Below are positions 7,855-14,040 of a stretch of DNA of 14,040 nucleotides, one piece after another (the stretch's first letter is position 1; every line of letters begins with the position of its first letter). Under the pieces are notes generated by a model that saw only the letters and a program-made list of their open reading frames with translations, was not told where the DNA came from and did not search any database. Both the position numbers and the translations under genes were made by a program. Location of the stretch: contig CAMWRR010000017.1 in assembly GCA_947176715.1 (NCBI GenBank), forward strand, positions 1-14,040, read 5' to 3'. Source of the stretch: an uncultured Rikenellaceae bacterium (GTDB taxonomy: Bacteria > Bacteroidota > Bacteroidia > Bacteroidales > Rikenellaceae).

Positions 7855-7874
7855 GCCCTCGCTCAGCTCGGGCC
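7855..7874 (-). repeat. inverted sub-repeat copy at the array's right edge
   Basis: Read on the minus strand this is GGCCCGAGCTGAGCGAGGGC. It is nearly the same as the opening sub-repeat of units 2 and 3 (GGCCCGAGCGCCAGCGAGGG at 7111-7130), but in the opposite orientation. It therefore caps the array with an inverted copy. Confidence 0.65.
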
Positions 7875-7949
7875 GCCATCCGGACGCAAAAGTTAGCCTA
7901 TGAATCAAAAGTATAAACCAGACAATCCCCCTTAACCCCCAATACCATC

Positions 7950-7985
7950 AAAAAAAGAGGGAACCATACCATGTCCCCTCCTTTT
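7950..7985 (-). terminator. intrinsic terminator of the pyrE transcription unit
   Basis: On the minus strand, a stem of about 12 bp (7985-7974 with 7963-7952, two G-U pairs) and a ten-base loop (7973-7964) run into a T-tract ending at 7950. It lies about 20 bases after the stop codon of the SRPBCC gene. The A-rich other side gives it some potential to act in both directions. Confidence 0.85.
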
Positions 7986-8006
7986 AATTAATATTTAAGG
8001 CTATAA

Positions 8007-8408
8007 TCAAACCGCATTGAACGCAGCGGCTATCTTCTCGGCCATATCGTCGAGCCCTTTCTGCAGCTTGCCGCCTATCATCATCTTCATCATCATGTTG
8101 AGTTCGGCGCGCAGTGTAAGCAACATGCGGGTGTCGTCGGGGGCCACGCTCTTGAGCTGAATCCAGAAGAAGAACTCGAACGGCAGGTCGTCGCCGGTTA
8201 TCTTGACGAGCTTGTTAGGCTCACGTTCTACCATACGGAGCTTCACTGTAAAGCCTTTGACCTTGAAACTGCAGGTCTCCTCGGTAGCGTTCCACTCCTC
8301 CACCTTGTCGGCCACTATGGGGGTGAAGTTACCGAAATCGGAGAGTACGGCGTATATTGCTTCGTCGGGCTTGTTTATGCGTACCTGTCTGCTTTTGTAC
8401 TCTGCCAT
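8007..8408 (-). CDS. SRPBCC/START-like fold protein (133 aa)
   Basis: This is a small cytoplasmic protein with the layout of the SRPBCC (polyketide cyclase/START/Bet v1-like) superfamily. An N-terminal strand (about 4-12, EYKSRQVRI) is followed by the helical segment PDEAIYAVLSDFGNF (14-28), a run of beta strands (about 38-100) and a long C-terminal helix (about 103-131, MMKMMIGGKLQKGLDDMAEK). Such folds bind hydrophobic ligands, but no ligand can be read from the sequence. The gene starts one base after the pyrE stop codon and has a strong GGAGGAGG ribosome-binding site inside the end of pyrE, so it is translationally coupled to pyrE. No signal peptide is present. The family call is fairly confident; the role is unknown. 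Confidence 0.82.
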   Translation of the reverse strand: MAEYKSRQVRINKPDEAIYAVLSDFGNFTPIVADKVEEWNATEETCSFKVKGFTVKLRMVEREPNKLVKITGDDLPFEFFFWIQLKSVAPDDTRMLLTLRAELNMMMKMMIGGKLQKGLDDMAEKIAAAFNAV

Positions 8409-8420
8409 ACTACCTCCTCC
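8409..8420 (-). promoter_or_regulatory. strong Shine-Dalgarno site inside the end of pyrE
   Basis: GGAGGAGG (8420-8413 on the minus strand) lies four bases before ATG 8408 of the SRPBCC gene. Most starts in this window lack such a site, so it stands out. It overlaps the last codons of pyrE and fixes the start of the downstream gene. Confidence 0.75.
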
Positions 8421-9045
8421 ATGTGTCGGGCGATGTGCGCCACTCCTTGAGTGTGTCCATCTCGCCGTCCGATACGTAACCGCGCTCCACGGCCGCCTCT
8501 ATCAGTGCGGCATAATCGCTGAGCGTGTCGAGCTTGCAGCCGGTCGCCTCGAAACGTTTGGCCGCCTCGGGGAATCCGTAGGTGAATATGGCCACCATAC
8601 CGAGCACCTCGCACCCCGCATCGCGAAGGGCCTCCACCGCTTTCAGGCTACTACCGCCGGTGGATACGAGATCCTCGACCACCACCACCTTGTCACCGGG
8701 CCTGTAGGCACCCTCTATCTGATTGGCCAGCCCGTGGTCTTTGGCGGCAGAACGTACGTATATGAACGGTTTGCCCATCTCCTCGGCGGCCAACACACCG
8801 TGGGCGATGGCTCCGGTGGCCACGCCGGCTACGATGTCGGCCTCGGGATAGAGTTCCGCTATGATTTTCGCAAAATTTTTGTAAATTTGCTTTCGTACTT
8901 TAGGGTACGAGAGTGTCTTGCGGTTGTCGCAATAGATGGGCGAATGCCATCCCGACGCCCATGTGAAAGGCTTGTCGGGGCTAAGTTTCACCGCCTCTAT
9001 CTCAAGCAACGACGTTGCAATCTCTCTCTTGTCGATTGTGCTCAT
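8410..9045 (-). CDS. pyrE: orotate phosphoribosyltransferase
   Basis: This 211-aa cytoplasmic enzyme joins orotate and PRPP to give OMP, the fifth step of de novo UMP synthesis. The orotate/PRPP region FTWASGWHSPIYCDNR (27-42), GVATGAIAHGV (74-84) and the PRPP-binding motif VVVEDLVSTGGSS (121-133) are all present. The loop residues SAAKDHG (99-105) match the family's flexible catalytic loop. The start at ATG 9045 is chosen because it gives the usual N-terminus and length; the frame stays open upstream to 9558, but that part overlaps the NUDIX gene and is not homologous. The start is divergent from NUDIX with only 18 bases between the two ATGs, so its promoter must lie inside the NUDIX coding region. 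It is co-transcribed with the SRPBCC gene. Confidence 0.95.
   Translation of the reverse strand: MSTIDKREIATSLLEIEAVKLSPDKPFTWASGWHSPIYCDNRKTLSYPKVRKQIYKNFAKIIAELYPEADIVAGVATGAIAHGVLAAEEMGKPFIYVRSAAKDHGLANQIEGAYRPGDKVVVVEDLVSTGGSSLKAVEALRDAGCEVLGMVAIFTYGFPEAAKRFEATGCKLDTLSDYAALIEAAVERGYVSDGEMDTLKEWRTSPDTWRR
8882..8889 (+). promoter_or_regulatory. possible -7 element for the NUDIX-dpp5 operon
   Basis: TAAATTTG fits TAnnTTTG and lies within pyrE on the opposite strand, in an A/T-rich patch that also forms an imperfect palindrome (GCAAAATTT/AAATTTGC, 8870-8890). No good -33 element is present. It would give a leader of about 168 nt. The match may be chance. Confidence 0.3.
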
Positions 9046-9063
9046 ATCAAAAATATTAACAGG

Positions 9064-9690
9064 ATGTACACCGTTTATTACTCCGAAAAGAGGATAGTTT
9101 TCGATGTTTCTGAAGACAAATATAATAATTGTAATCCGATTTTTCATCTTTCGCGCACCGATATATTTTCTTCGCGTACCGCTCTGTTCGATCTGCTGGC
9201 CGAACACGACACGCTCATATACGTATGCGACGACATAGAGCGGGCCTTCTCGTCGTTCTGCGACCTCTTCAACAGGGTTACCGCCGCGGGAGGGGTTGTG
9301 ACCGACAGTAAAGGCCGCACGCTCATGATATACCGCAACGGCCGGTGGGACATCCCCAAAGGCAAGCGCGAGCCGGGCGAATCGATAGGCGAATGCGCCG
9401 TAAGAGAGGTGGGCGAGGAGTGCGGCATAAGCGGCCACGAGTGCGGCGATCTCATCACCGTCACATGGCACCTCTACCTCATGGGCGGCGAGATGATACT
9501 CAAAGACACCTACTGGTTCGAGATGAGCTACCGCGGTTCCGACACGCTCACACCCCAACGCGAAGAGGGCATCACCGACATAAGATGGTGTACGCCCGCC
9601 GAGACGGCCGCCAACACCGAGGCATCCTACTACACTATAAAGGATCTCTTTACGGCACTGAAAGACAAGAATATAAAACCTATAATATGA
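9064..9690 (+). CDS. NUDIX hydrolase (208 aa)
   Basis: The exact Nudix box G-x5-E-x7-REVGEECGI lies at residues 100-122 (Gly100, Glu106, Arg114, Glu115, Glu118, Glu119). It is preceded by GGVVTDSKGRTLMIYRNGRW (76-95) and the WDIPKG lead-in. The enzyme would hydrolyse a nucleoside-diphosphate-linked substrate with divalent metal; the specific substrate cannot be read. The N-terminal 70 residues (MYTVYYSEKR onward, with an AEHDTLIYVC segment) form the extra alpha/beta domain typical of Bacteroidales NUDIX proteins of about 200 aa, which supports ATG 9064; the open frame upstream of that overlaps pyrE and is not homologous. The gene ends in an ATGA overlap with the next gene, implying translational coupling. 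It is cytoplasmic, with no signal peptide. Confidence 0.92.
   Translation: MYTVYYSEKRIVFDVSEDKYNNCNPIFHLSRTDIFSSRTALFDLLAEHDTLIYVCDDIERAFSSFCDLFNRVTAAGGVVTDSKGRTLMIYRNGRWDIPKGKREPGESIGECAVREVGEECGISGHECGDLITVTWHLYLMGGEMILKDTYWFEMSYRGSDTLTPQREEGITDIRWCTPAETAANTEASYYTIKDLFTALKDKNIKPII
9117..9124 (-). promoter_or_regulatory. possible -7 element for pyrE
   Basis: On the minus strand TATATTTG fits TAnnTTTG. It lies inside the 5' end of the NUDIX gene and would give a pyrE leader of about 65 nt. The upstream -33 element is not evident. The position is right, because pyrE has only 18 bases of its own upstream space. Confidence 0.45.
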
Positions 9691-11870
9691 AAAAACTATT
9701 TGTAATCATGGCGACGGCGATAACCACACTTGCCGGATGCAACGACACCGACGACTCGTACGTGCCCCGTCTCACGGAGGCCGAGAAGGAGGCCGGCGTC
9801 TTCACCACCGAGATAATGCTCAAGATGAAGCGTCTGGGCAACACCCGTCTCTCCCCCGACGGCACGCAGGCCCTCTACGGCATCACCGTCTACAACGTGG
9901 ATGAGAACAAGGGCTACACCAACCTGTGGGTCAAGCCTATGGGCGAGGGCGAGGCCGTCAAGATAACCAAGGGCGACTTCAAGGACAGCAATGCCCGTTG
10001 GGCCGAGCAGGGACGCAAGATATACTTCCTCTCCAACCGTAGCGGCAAGACAGCGATATGGAGCGTGTCGCCGGACGGCAGCGACCTCAAACTGGCCGTG
10101 GAGCCCGACGAGGAGATAAACGCCTTCGAGCTATCCCCCCGCGGCGACATGATACTATACACCGCTCAGGTCAAGGTCGACACCACGGCGCAGGATATGT
10201 ACCCCGCCTACGACAAAGCCAAGGTGAAGATATACGACGACCTTATGGCCCGCCACTGGGACTACTGGTTAGACGGCACCTTCAGCCACATAAAGGTGGG
10301 TCGCTTCGACGGCAATAGCATCACCGACGTCAAGGACATAATGGCCGGAGAGCCGTGGGATGCCCCCCTCGCCCCCTATTTCGACATATCGGAGGTGGCG
10401 TGGAACAACGAGGGCACGCAGATAGCCTACACGGCCAAGAAGCTCCACGGCTACGACTATGCCGTGAGCACCGACTCCGACATATACCTCTACGACATAG
10501 CCTCGGGCACCACGCGCAACCTCACCGAGGGCATGCCCGGCTACGACCGTAACCCCGTCTTCTCGCCCTCCGACAGCCGTCTTGCATGGTGCAGCATGGA
10601 GCGCGCCGGCAACGAGGCCGACAAGGAACGTCTCTTCGTGATAGACCTTGCCACCGGCGAAAAGAGCTACATAACCAAGGATTTCGACTACAACGCCGGC
10701 TCGGTACACTGGGCCGACAACAACACCCTCTACTTCATAGCCCCCATAGAGGCTACGCATCAGATATGCAGGGCTACTGTAGAGCCGGCCGGCGACGTGG
10801 AGGTGATAACCGAAGGGCTTCACGACTACGTGGCCATGTCGATGCAGAGCGGACGCATAGCCGCCGAGAAGACCACCCTGCTCTCGGCCAGCGAACTTTA
10901 CGAGATAGATCCGCGCGACGGCGAGGAGACACAGCTCAGCTTCGTCAACAAACACATCTACGACAGCGTCAAAATGGGTTCGTTCGAGAAGCGTTGGGTG
11001 AAAACCACCGACGGCAAACAGATGCTCACGTGGGTGATATTCCCGCCCGACTTCGACTCCACCAAGACATACCCCACCCTCCTCTACTGCCAAGGCGGGC
11101 CGCAGAGCGTGGTGAGCCAGCGTTGGAGCTATCGCTGGAACTTCCCGCTCATGGCCTCGCAGGGCTATATTGTGGTGGCCCCCAACCGCCGAGGACTCCC
11201 CTCGTTCGGTCAGGAGTGGCTCGACCAGATATCGGGCGATTACAGCGGCCAGAACATACGCGACTACCTCTCGGCCATAGACGACGTGAGCCGTGAGCCG
11301 TGGGTAGACAAGAACCGCAGAGGATGCGTGGGAGCAAGCTACGGCGGCTACTCCACCTACTATCTGGCCGGCCACCACGAGAAGCGTTTCAAGGCCTTCA
11401 TAGCCCACTGCGGCATGTTCAACTTCGAGAGCTTCTACGGCAGCACCGAGGAGCTGTGGTTCCCGCGCAACGATTTGGGCGGCCCCTACTGGAGCAACAA
11501 CGCCACGGCCAAACGCTCATACGCCAACTCGCCCCACAAGGCGGTGGCCGCATGGGACAGCCCCATCATGATAATAGTGGGCCAGCTCGACTACCGCATA
11601 CCCTACACCGAGAGCCTGCAGGCATTCACTGCGGCACGCTCGCGCGGTCTCGACTCGCGTCTGGTATTCTTCGAGGACGAGGGGCATCAGGTATTCAAGC
11701 CGCAGAACTCGCTCGTATGGCACAACGAGTTCTTCGGATGGCTCGACAAATATGTCAAGAACCCCGGCAAGGTGGAGCGTCAGCCCCGCCCCGAGGACAA
11801 AGAGATAGACAAGGCCCGCGACAGAGCCGACGACCGTAACCGCGACGAGGAGCGTCGCAGGGAGGAGTAA
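9687..11870 (+). CDS. dpp5: dipeptidyl-peptidase 5-like S9 peptidase, lipoprotein
   Basis: This 727-aa S9 (prolyl oligopeptidase clan) peptidase opens with MKKLFVIMATAITTLAGC, a lipoprotein signal with acceptor Cys18, so it acts in the cell envelope. Residues about 40-420 form a beta-propeller with repeated blades (TRLSPDGTQALYG, NARWAEQGRKIYF, RNPVFSPSDSRLAW). Residues about 430-692 are the alpha/beta-hydrolase domain, with triad Ser551 in GASYGGYS, Asp635 in VGQLDYRIP and His667 in EDEGHQVF. Segments such as YDDLMARHWDYWLDG, DIMAGEPWDAP, YCQGGPQ and LAGHHEKRF closely recall Porphyromonas gingivalis DPP5, which releases dipeptides with Ala or hydrophobic residues at the second position. A charged tail of about 35 residues (693-727, rich in Asp, Glu and Arg) follows the usual end. 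The start overlaps the NUDIX stop as ATGA. Confidence 0.92.
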   Translation: MKKLFVIMATAITTLAGCNDTDDSYVPRLTEAEKEAGVFTTEIMLKMKRLGNTRLSPDGTQALYGITVYNVDENKGYTNLWVKPMGEGEAVKITKGDFKDSNARWAEQGRKIYFLSNRSGKTAIWSVSPDGSDLKLAVEPDEEINAFELSPRGDMILYTAQVKVDTTAQDMYPAYDKAKVKIYDDLMARHWDYWLDGTFSHIKVGRFDGNSITDVKDIMAGEPWDAPLAPYFDISEVAWNNEGTQIAYTAKKLHGYDYAVSTDSDIYLYDIASGTTRNLTEGMPGYDRNPVFSPSDSRLAWCSMERAGNEADKERLFVIDLATGEKSYITKDFDYNAGSVHWADNNTLYFIAPIEATHQICRATVEPAGDVEVITEGLHDYVAMSMQSGRIAAEKTTLLSASELYEIDPRDGEETQLSFVNKHIYDSVKMGSFEKRWVKTTDGKQMLTWVIFPPDFDSTKTYPTLLYCQGGPQSVVSQRWSYRWNFPLMASQGYIVVAPNRRGLPSFGQEWLDQISGDYSGQNIRDYLSAIDDVSREPWVDKNRRGCVGASYGGYSTYYLAGHHEKRFKAFIAHCGMFNFESFYGSTEELWFPRNDLGGPYWSNNATAKRSYANSPHKAVAAWDSPIMIIVGQLDYRIPYTESLQAFTAARSRGLDSRLVFFEDEGHQVFKPQNSLVWHNEFFGWLDKYVKNPGKVERQPRPEDKEIDKARDRADDRNRDEERRREE

Positions 11871-11885
11871 CCTTTTATTGTCTGG

Positions 11886-11908
11886 AGAGCCGGCAGGCAT
11901 CCGGCTCT
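11886..11908 (+). other. hairpin between dpp5 and folC
   Basis: AGAGCCGG (11886-11893) and CCGGCTCT (11901-11908) form an 8-bp perfect stem with a seven-base loop, 15 bases after the dpp5 stop codon. No T-tract follows, so full termination is unlikely. It may stabilise the upstream mRNA or reduce read-through into folC. Confidence 0.5.
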
Positions 11909-11934
11909 TCAGGCAGTATTCAAAACCGCAAGAT

Positions 11935-13239
11935 ATGACTACCGAAGAGGCGCTCGACCGTCTGTTGTCGATACCTATGTTCCAACAGGTGGGAGGCGCG
12001 GCATACAATCCCGGGACAGAACGCATGGAGGCGTTCTGTCGTTTTTTGGGCGATCCGCAGAAGATGTTCCGCTCCGTGCATGTGGCCGGCACCAACGGCA
12101 AGGGGTCGGTATCGCACATGACGGCGGCGCTCCTTGCCGAGTGCGGCCTTAAAACGGGGCTCTACACCTCTCCGCACATACGCCGTGCGGGCGAGAGGGT
12201 GCGCATTGACGGCACAGCCATGAGCGACGGGCAGATAGCCGACTTCATGGAGCGCGCCATGCCGTTCATAGACGAGCACGGCCCCTCGTTCTTCGAGGTA
12301 ACGACGGCTATGGCGTTCGACCGTTTCGCCCGCGACGGTGTCGACGTGGCCGTGATAGAGACGGGGTTGGGCGGACGGCTCGACGCCACCAATGTGATAA
12401 CTCCGTCGCTGAGTGTCATAACCAACGTCAGCCTCGACCACACGGCCATCCTCGGCGACACCGTCATGGCCATAGCTGTGGAGAAGGCGGGCATAATAAA
12501 GCCCGACACCCCGGTGGTGATAGGCCAGACCGACCCCGAGAGCGCCGTGGTCTTCATAGACAAGGCCCACGAGTGCCGTTCGCCGGTTACGTTCGCCGAC
12601 AAGATGTATCGCGTGGTCGACTACGAGTGCGGCACGGACGGCTCGGCCATCTTCCATGTGGAGAGCCTTTTGGACGGTTACCGCTTCTCTCTCGGGTGCG
12701 ACCTCGGCGGAGCGTGTCAGCGTCATAACATACCCACATTCCTCGCCGTAGCCGAACGTCTCGCCGACAAAGGATTGGAGGTGGGCCGGCCGCAGATAGA
12801 GAAGGCCCTCGCCCATGTAGCCAAGAGCACAGGACTCCTCGGCAGGTGGCAGGTGCTGGCCCGCAATCCGCTCACCGTATGCGACACCGGCCACAACGAG
12901 GCGGGCATACGAGAGGTGGTATCGCAGATAGAGAGGCTGAGGGCGCAACGGGCATTCGACAGGCTGTTCATGGTGTTCGGCGTAGTGGCAGACAAGGACC
13001 TTGCACGCATATTGCCCCTGCTGCCTCGCGAGGCCGGGTATATATTCACACGCCCGTCGGTAGCGCGAGGACTCGATGCCGAAGAGCTGGCACGCAGAGC
13101 CGCCGAGGCCGGACTGCAAGGCACGGTAATGCCAGACGTGCATGCCGCCTTAGAGGAGGCCAAACGGATAAGCTCCCCCGAGGATATGATATTCGTGGGG
13201 GGAAGCAGCTATCTGGTCGGGGATCTTTTACAGGGTTAA
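11935..13239 (+). CDS. folC: folylpolyglutamate synthase / dihydrofolate synthase
   Basis: This 434-aa Mur-ligase-type enzyme adds glutamate to dihydropteroate and/or folates using ATP, in the cytoplasm. Visible motifs are the P-loop GTNGKGS (52-58), TSPHIRRAGERVRIDG (78-93, folate-binding loop), VAVIETGLGGRLDATN (138-153), NVSLDHTAILG (164-174), GRWQV (303-307), the CDTGHNEAG segment (316-324) and FGVVADKD (348-355). ATG 11935 (MTTEEALDRL) is preferred over an in-frame TTG at 11878, because the 19 extra residues would be encoded across the intergenic hairpin and lack homology. It follows dpp5 by 64 bases on the same strand and may be co-transcribed with NUDIX-dpp5. A single copy carrying both activities is usual for bacteria. 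Whether both activities are retained is not provable here. Confidence 0.94.
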   Translation: MTTEEALDRLLSIPMFQQVGGAAYNPGTERMEAFCRFLGDPQKMFRSVHVAGTNGKGSVSHMTAALLAECGLKTGLYTSPHIRRAGERVRIDGTAMSDGQIADFMERAMPFIDEHGPSFFEVTTAMAFDRFARDGVDVAVIETGLGGRLDATNVITPSLSVITNVSLDHTAILGDTVMAIAVEKAGIIKPDTPVVIGQTDPESAVVFIDKAHECRSPVTFADKMYRVVDYECGTDGSAIFHVESLLDGYRFSLGCDLGGACQRHNIPTFLAVAERLADKGLEVGRPQIEKALAHVAKSTGLLGRWQVLARNPLTVCDTGHNEAGIREVVSQIERLRAQRAFDRLFMVFGVVADKDLARILPLLPREAGYIFTRPSVARGLDAEELARRAAEAGLQGTVMPDVHAALEEAKRISSPEDMIFVGGSSYLVGDLLQG

Positions 13240-13271
13240 AGGCTACGTATCACAACGGCCGAACAAGTAAC

Positions 13272-13319
13272 CGCACCCCAAAGCGTGAGGAGTCTGAACA
13301 CCTTATGCTTTGGGGTGCG
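13272..13319. terminator. 13-bp perfect inverted repeat, possible bidirectional terminator
   Basis: CGCACCCCAAAGC (13272-13284) and GCTTTGGGGTGCG (13307-13319) are exact reverse complements around a 22-base loop, 32 bases after the folC stop codon. The convergent setting fits a two-way terminator, but neither side has a clear U-tract and the loop is long. It could also be the edge of a small inserted element. Confidence 0.5.
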
Positions 13320-13403
13320 AAACGTTTTCGGAGAACGAGACGCTTTTGTGACGAAACGCTTTCGGAATGAGACGCTTTCGGGAGGCAAGACGCTTTCGGG
13401 GGC
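13319..13403. repeat. five adjacent 16-18-bp direct repeats
   Basis: Five head-to-tail copies of a GARACGCTTTCGG-like motif lie at 13319-13336, 13337-13352, 13353-13368, 13369-13386 and 13387-13403, with no spacers. Copies differ at a few positions and in length (18, 16, 16, 18 and 17). The first copy shares its first base with the end of the 13-bp inverted repeat. The function is unknown. Confidence 0.75.
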
Positions 13404-13571
13404 AAGGTCTCCGCTCACCGGCATAACACAACGGCTCCATCCGCCCGGGCCGAACCTGCATCTTACCGGGCAACAACGCACTGTTATTCCCGCCGCGAGG
13501 CGTCGGGTGTCTCTACGGCAAAAGGTCACCTCGCAAAGCCCGCCAACCGCAGAAAGCCGTTGCAAGGCGCG

Positions 13572-14040
13572 TCAGAGCAAAGCTCCGGCATTGCGCCGCA
13601 ACATAGATACGGTAATACGCGACATGGGGGTATCGCCGTAATCTTTTCTGAAACGGTTGGTCCCCATCTCTAACCACTGCCGTGCCGTCAGGGTGAAACG
13701 CGCGGGCAGAGGTCCGTCGGCTATCCTGTTGTGGGGACACGCCTTCAGACATATATCGCATCCGAACACCGTGGGGGCGCACCTCAGGGCGTCGCGTTGC
13801 CACGGGGCGAACTCTCCGCGGTGTTCTATGGTGAGATAGGAGCGGCATCGGGAGGCCTCTACGATACCGTCGCCGCGTATGGCCCCTGTGGGACACGCCT
13901 CAACGCACCGTCTGCAACCGCGGCACGGGGCGTAATCGAGCGGGGTATCGGTACGGTCGCACGGGGCGTCGACGAGCACCCCGCCTATCGACAACGTGCC
14001 CCCCGCCTCCGGATTTATGAGCATGCCGCTACGTCCGCAC
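13572..14040 (-). CDS. queG: tRNA epoxyqueuosine(34) reductase, C-terminal part
   Basis: The gene is 5'-truncated by the window edge; the frame is open from 14039 to the stop at 13572-13574, giving 155 residues. QueG reduces epoxyqueuosine to queuosine at the tRNA wobble base, using cobalamin and two 4Fe-4S clusters. The first cluster motif CRGCRRCVEACP and the second group with FGCDICLKACP are complete, and the family segment CRSYLTIEHRG lies between them. LINPEAGGTLSIGG upstream matches the end of the cobalamin-binding domain. The C-terminal tail is short (TARQWLEMGTNRFRKDYGDT onward), as in the roughly 310-aa Bacteroidales form without HEAT-like repeats. An internal ATG at 14022-14024 is not the real start, because the homologous frame continues upstream to the edge. 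Confidence 0.93.
   Translation of the reverse strand, partial: CGRSGMLINPEAGGTLSIGGVLVDAPCDRTDTPLDYAPCRGCRRCVEACPTGAIRGDGIVEASRCRSYLTIEHRGEFAPWQRDALRCAPTVFGCDICLKACPHNRIADGPLPARFTLTARQWLEMGTNRFRKDYGDTPMSRITVSMLRRNAGALL

Larger units (their letters stand above)
13240..13571. other. convergent intergenic region, folC / queG
   Basis: These 332 bases lie between the 3' ends of folC and queG. The left half holds a perfect 13-bp inverted repeat and a short direct-repeat cluster, each given separately. From about 13404 to 13571 I see no further structure. Open frames on both strands here have repetitive or low-complexity translations and no family features, so no gene is called. Confidence 0.6.

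Noticed and set aside
9046..9558. N-terminal extension of pyrE by 171 codons
   Set aside because: It is the antisense of the NUDIX gene with no homology; the family length is reached from ATG 9045.
11878..11934. TTG start that would lengthen folC by 19 residues
   Set aside because: The extension covers the intergenic hairpin and has no FolC-like sequence; ATG 11935 gives the usual N-terminus.
13319..13403. CRISPR-like short repeats
   Set aside because: The copies abut directly without spacers and are only 16-18 bp long.
13285..13641. Plus-strand 118-codon open frame after folC
   Set aside because: It reads through the direct repeats and into the antisense of queG, and has no recognisable domain.
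1..14040. tRNA, rRNA, insertion sequence or prophage genes
   Set aside because: No cloverleaf, rRNA segment, transposase, integrase or phage motif was seen on either strand.

Overview
The window looks like a piece of chromosome from a member of the Bacteroidales, probably near Rikenellaceae/Alistipes. The evidence is a set of DUF4493/PCMD-type surface lipoproteins, a dipeptidyl-peptidase 5 homologue of the Porphyromonas type, promoters of the Bacteroidetes form (TTTG, a 19-base spacer, TAnnTTTG), mostly absent Shine-Dalgarno sequences, and moderately high GC. Genus assignment is inference. Isoleucine codon choice is unusual for this GC: ATA dominates in several genes.

Layout. (1) Positions 1-4594, minus strand: a probable three-gene operon of exported lipoproteins with related N-terminal domains. 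The first gene (723 aa) also carries a C-terminal PCMD-like domain, the second is a 418-aa lipoprotein, and the third runs off the window edge. A near-consensus promoter lies at 4793-4823 and implies a leader of about 190 nt. (2) 5127-6563, plus strand: aspartate ammonia-lyase aspA, monocistronic, with a promoter motif upstream and a strong intrinsic terminator. (3) 6623-8006: about 1.4 kb without a credible gene. It holds three tandem units of 385-386 bp, each containing four shorter hairpin-forming sub-repeats of about 42-45 bp and several longer-range complementary segments. This is the least explained part of the window. (4) 8007-9045, minus strand: pyrE and a START/SRPBCC-fold gene, tightly coupled and ending in a good terminator. 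(5) 9064-13239, plus strand: a NUDIX hydrolase, a dpp5-like lipoprotein peptidase (ATGA overlap with the NUDIX gene) and folC. (6) 13240-13571: a convergent intergenic region with a 13-bp perfect inverted repeat and five adjacent 16-18-bp direct repeats. (7) 13572-14040, minus strand: the C-terminal half of queG.

Functional picture. Most genes are core metabolism: aspartate deamination to fumarate, UMP synthesis, folate polyglutamylation and queuosine tRNA modification. Two surface themes sit among them: the DUF4493 lipoprotein operon, and an envelope dipeptidyl peptidase that would feed peptide and amino-acid catabolism, which fits with aspA. There is no phage, conjugative, CRISPR or transposase gene here. 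The notable novelty candidate is the non-coding structured tandem array, which sits between two terminators that face each other.
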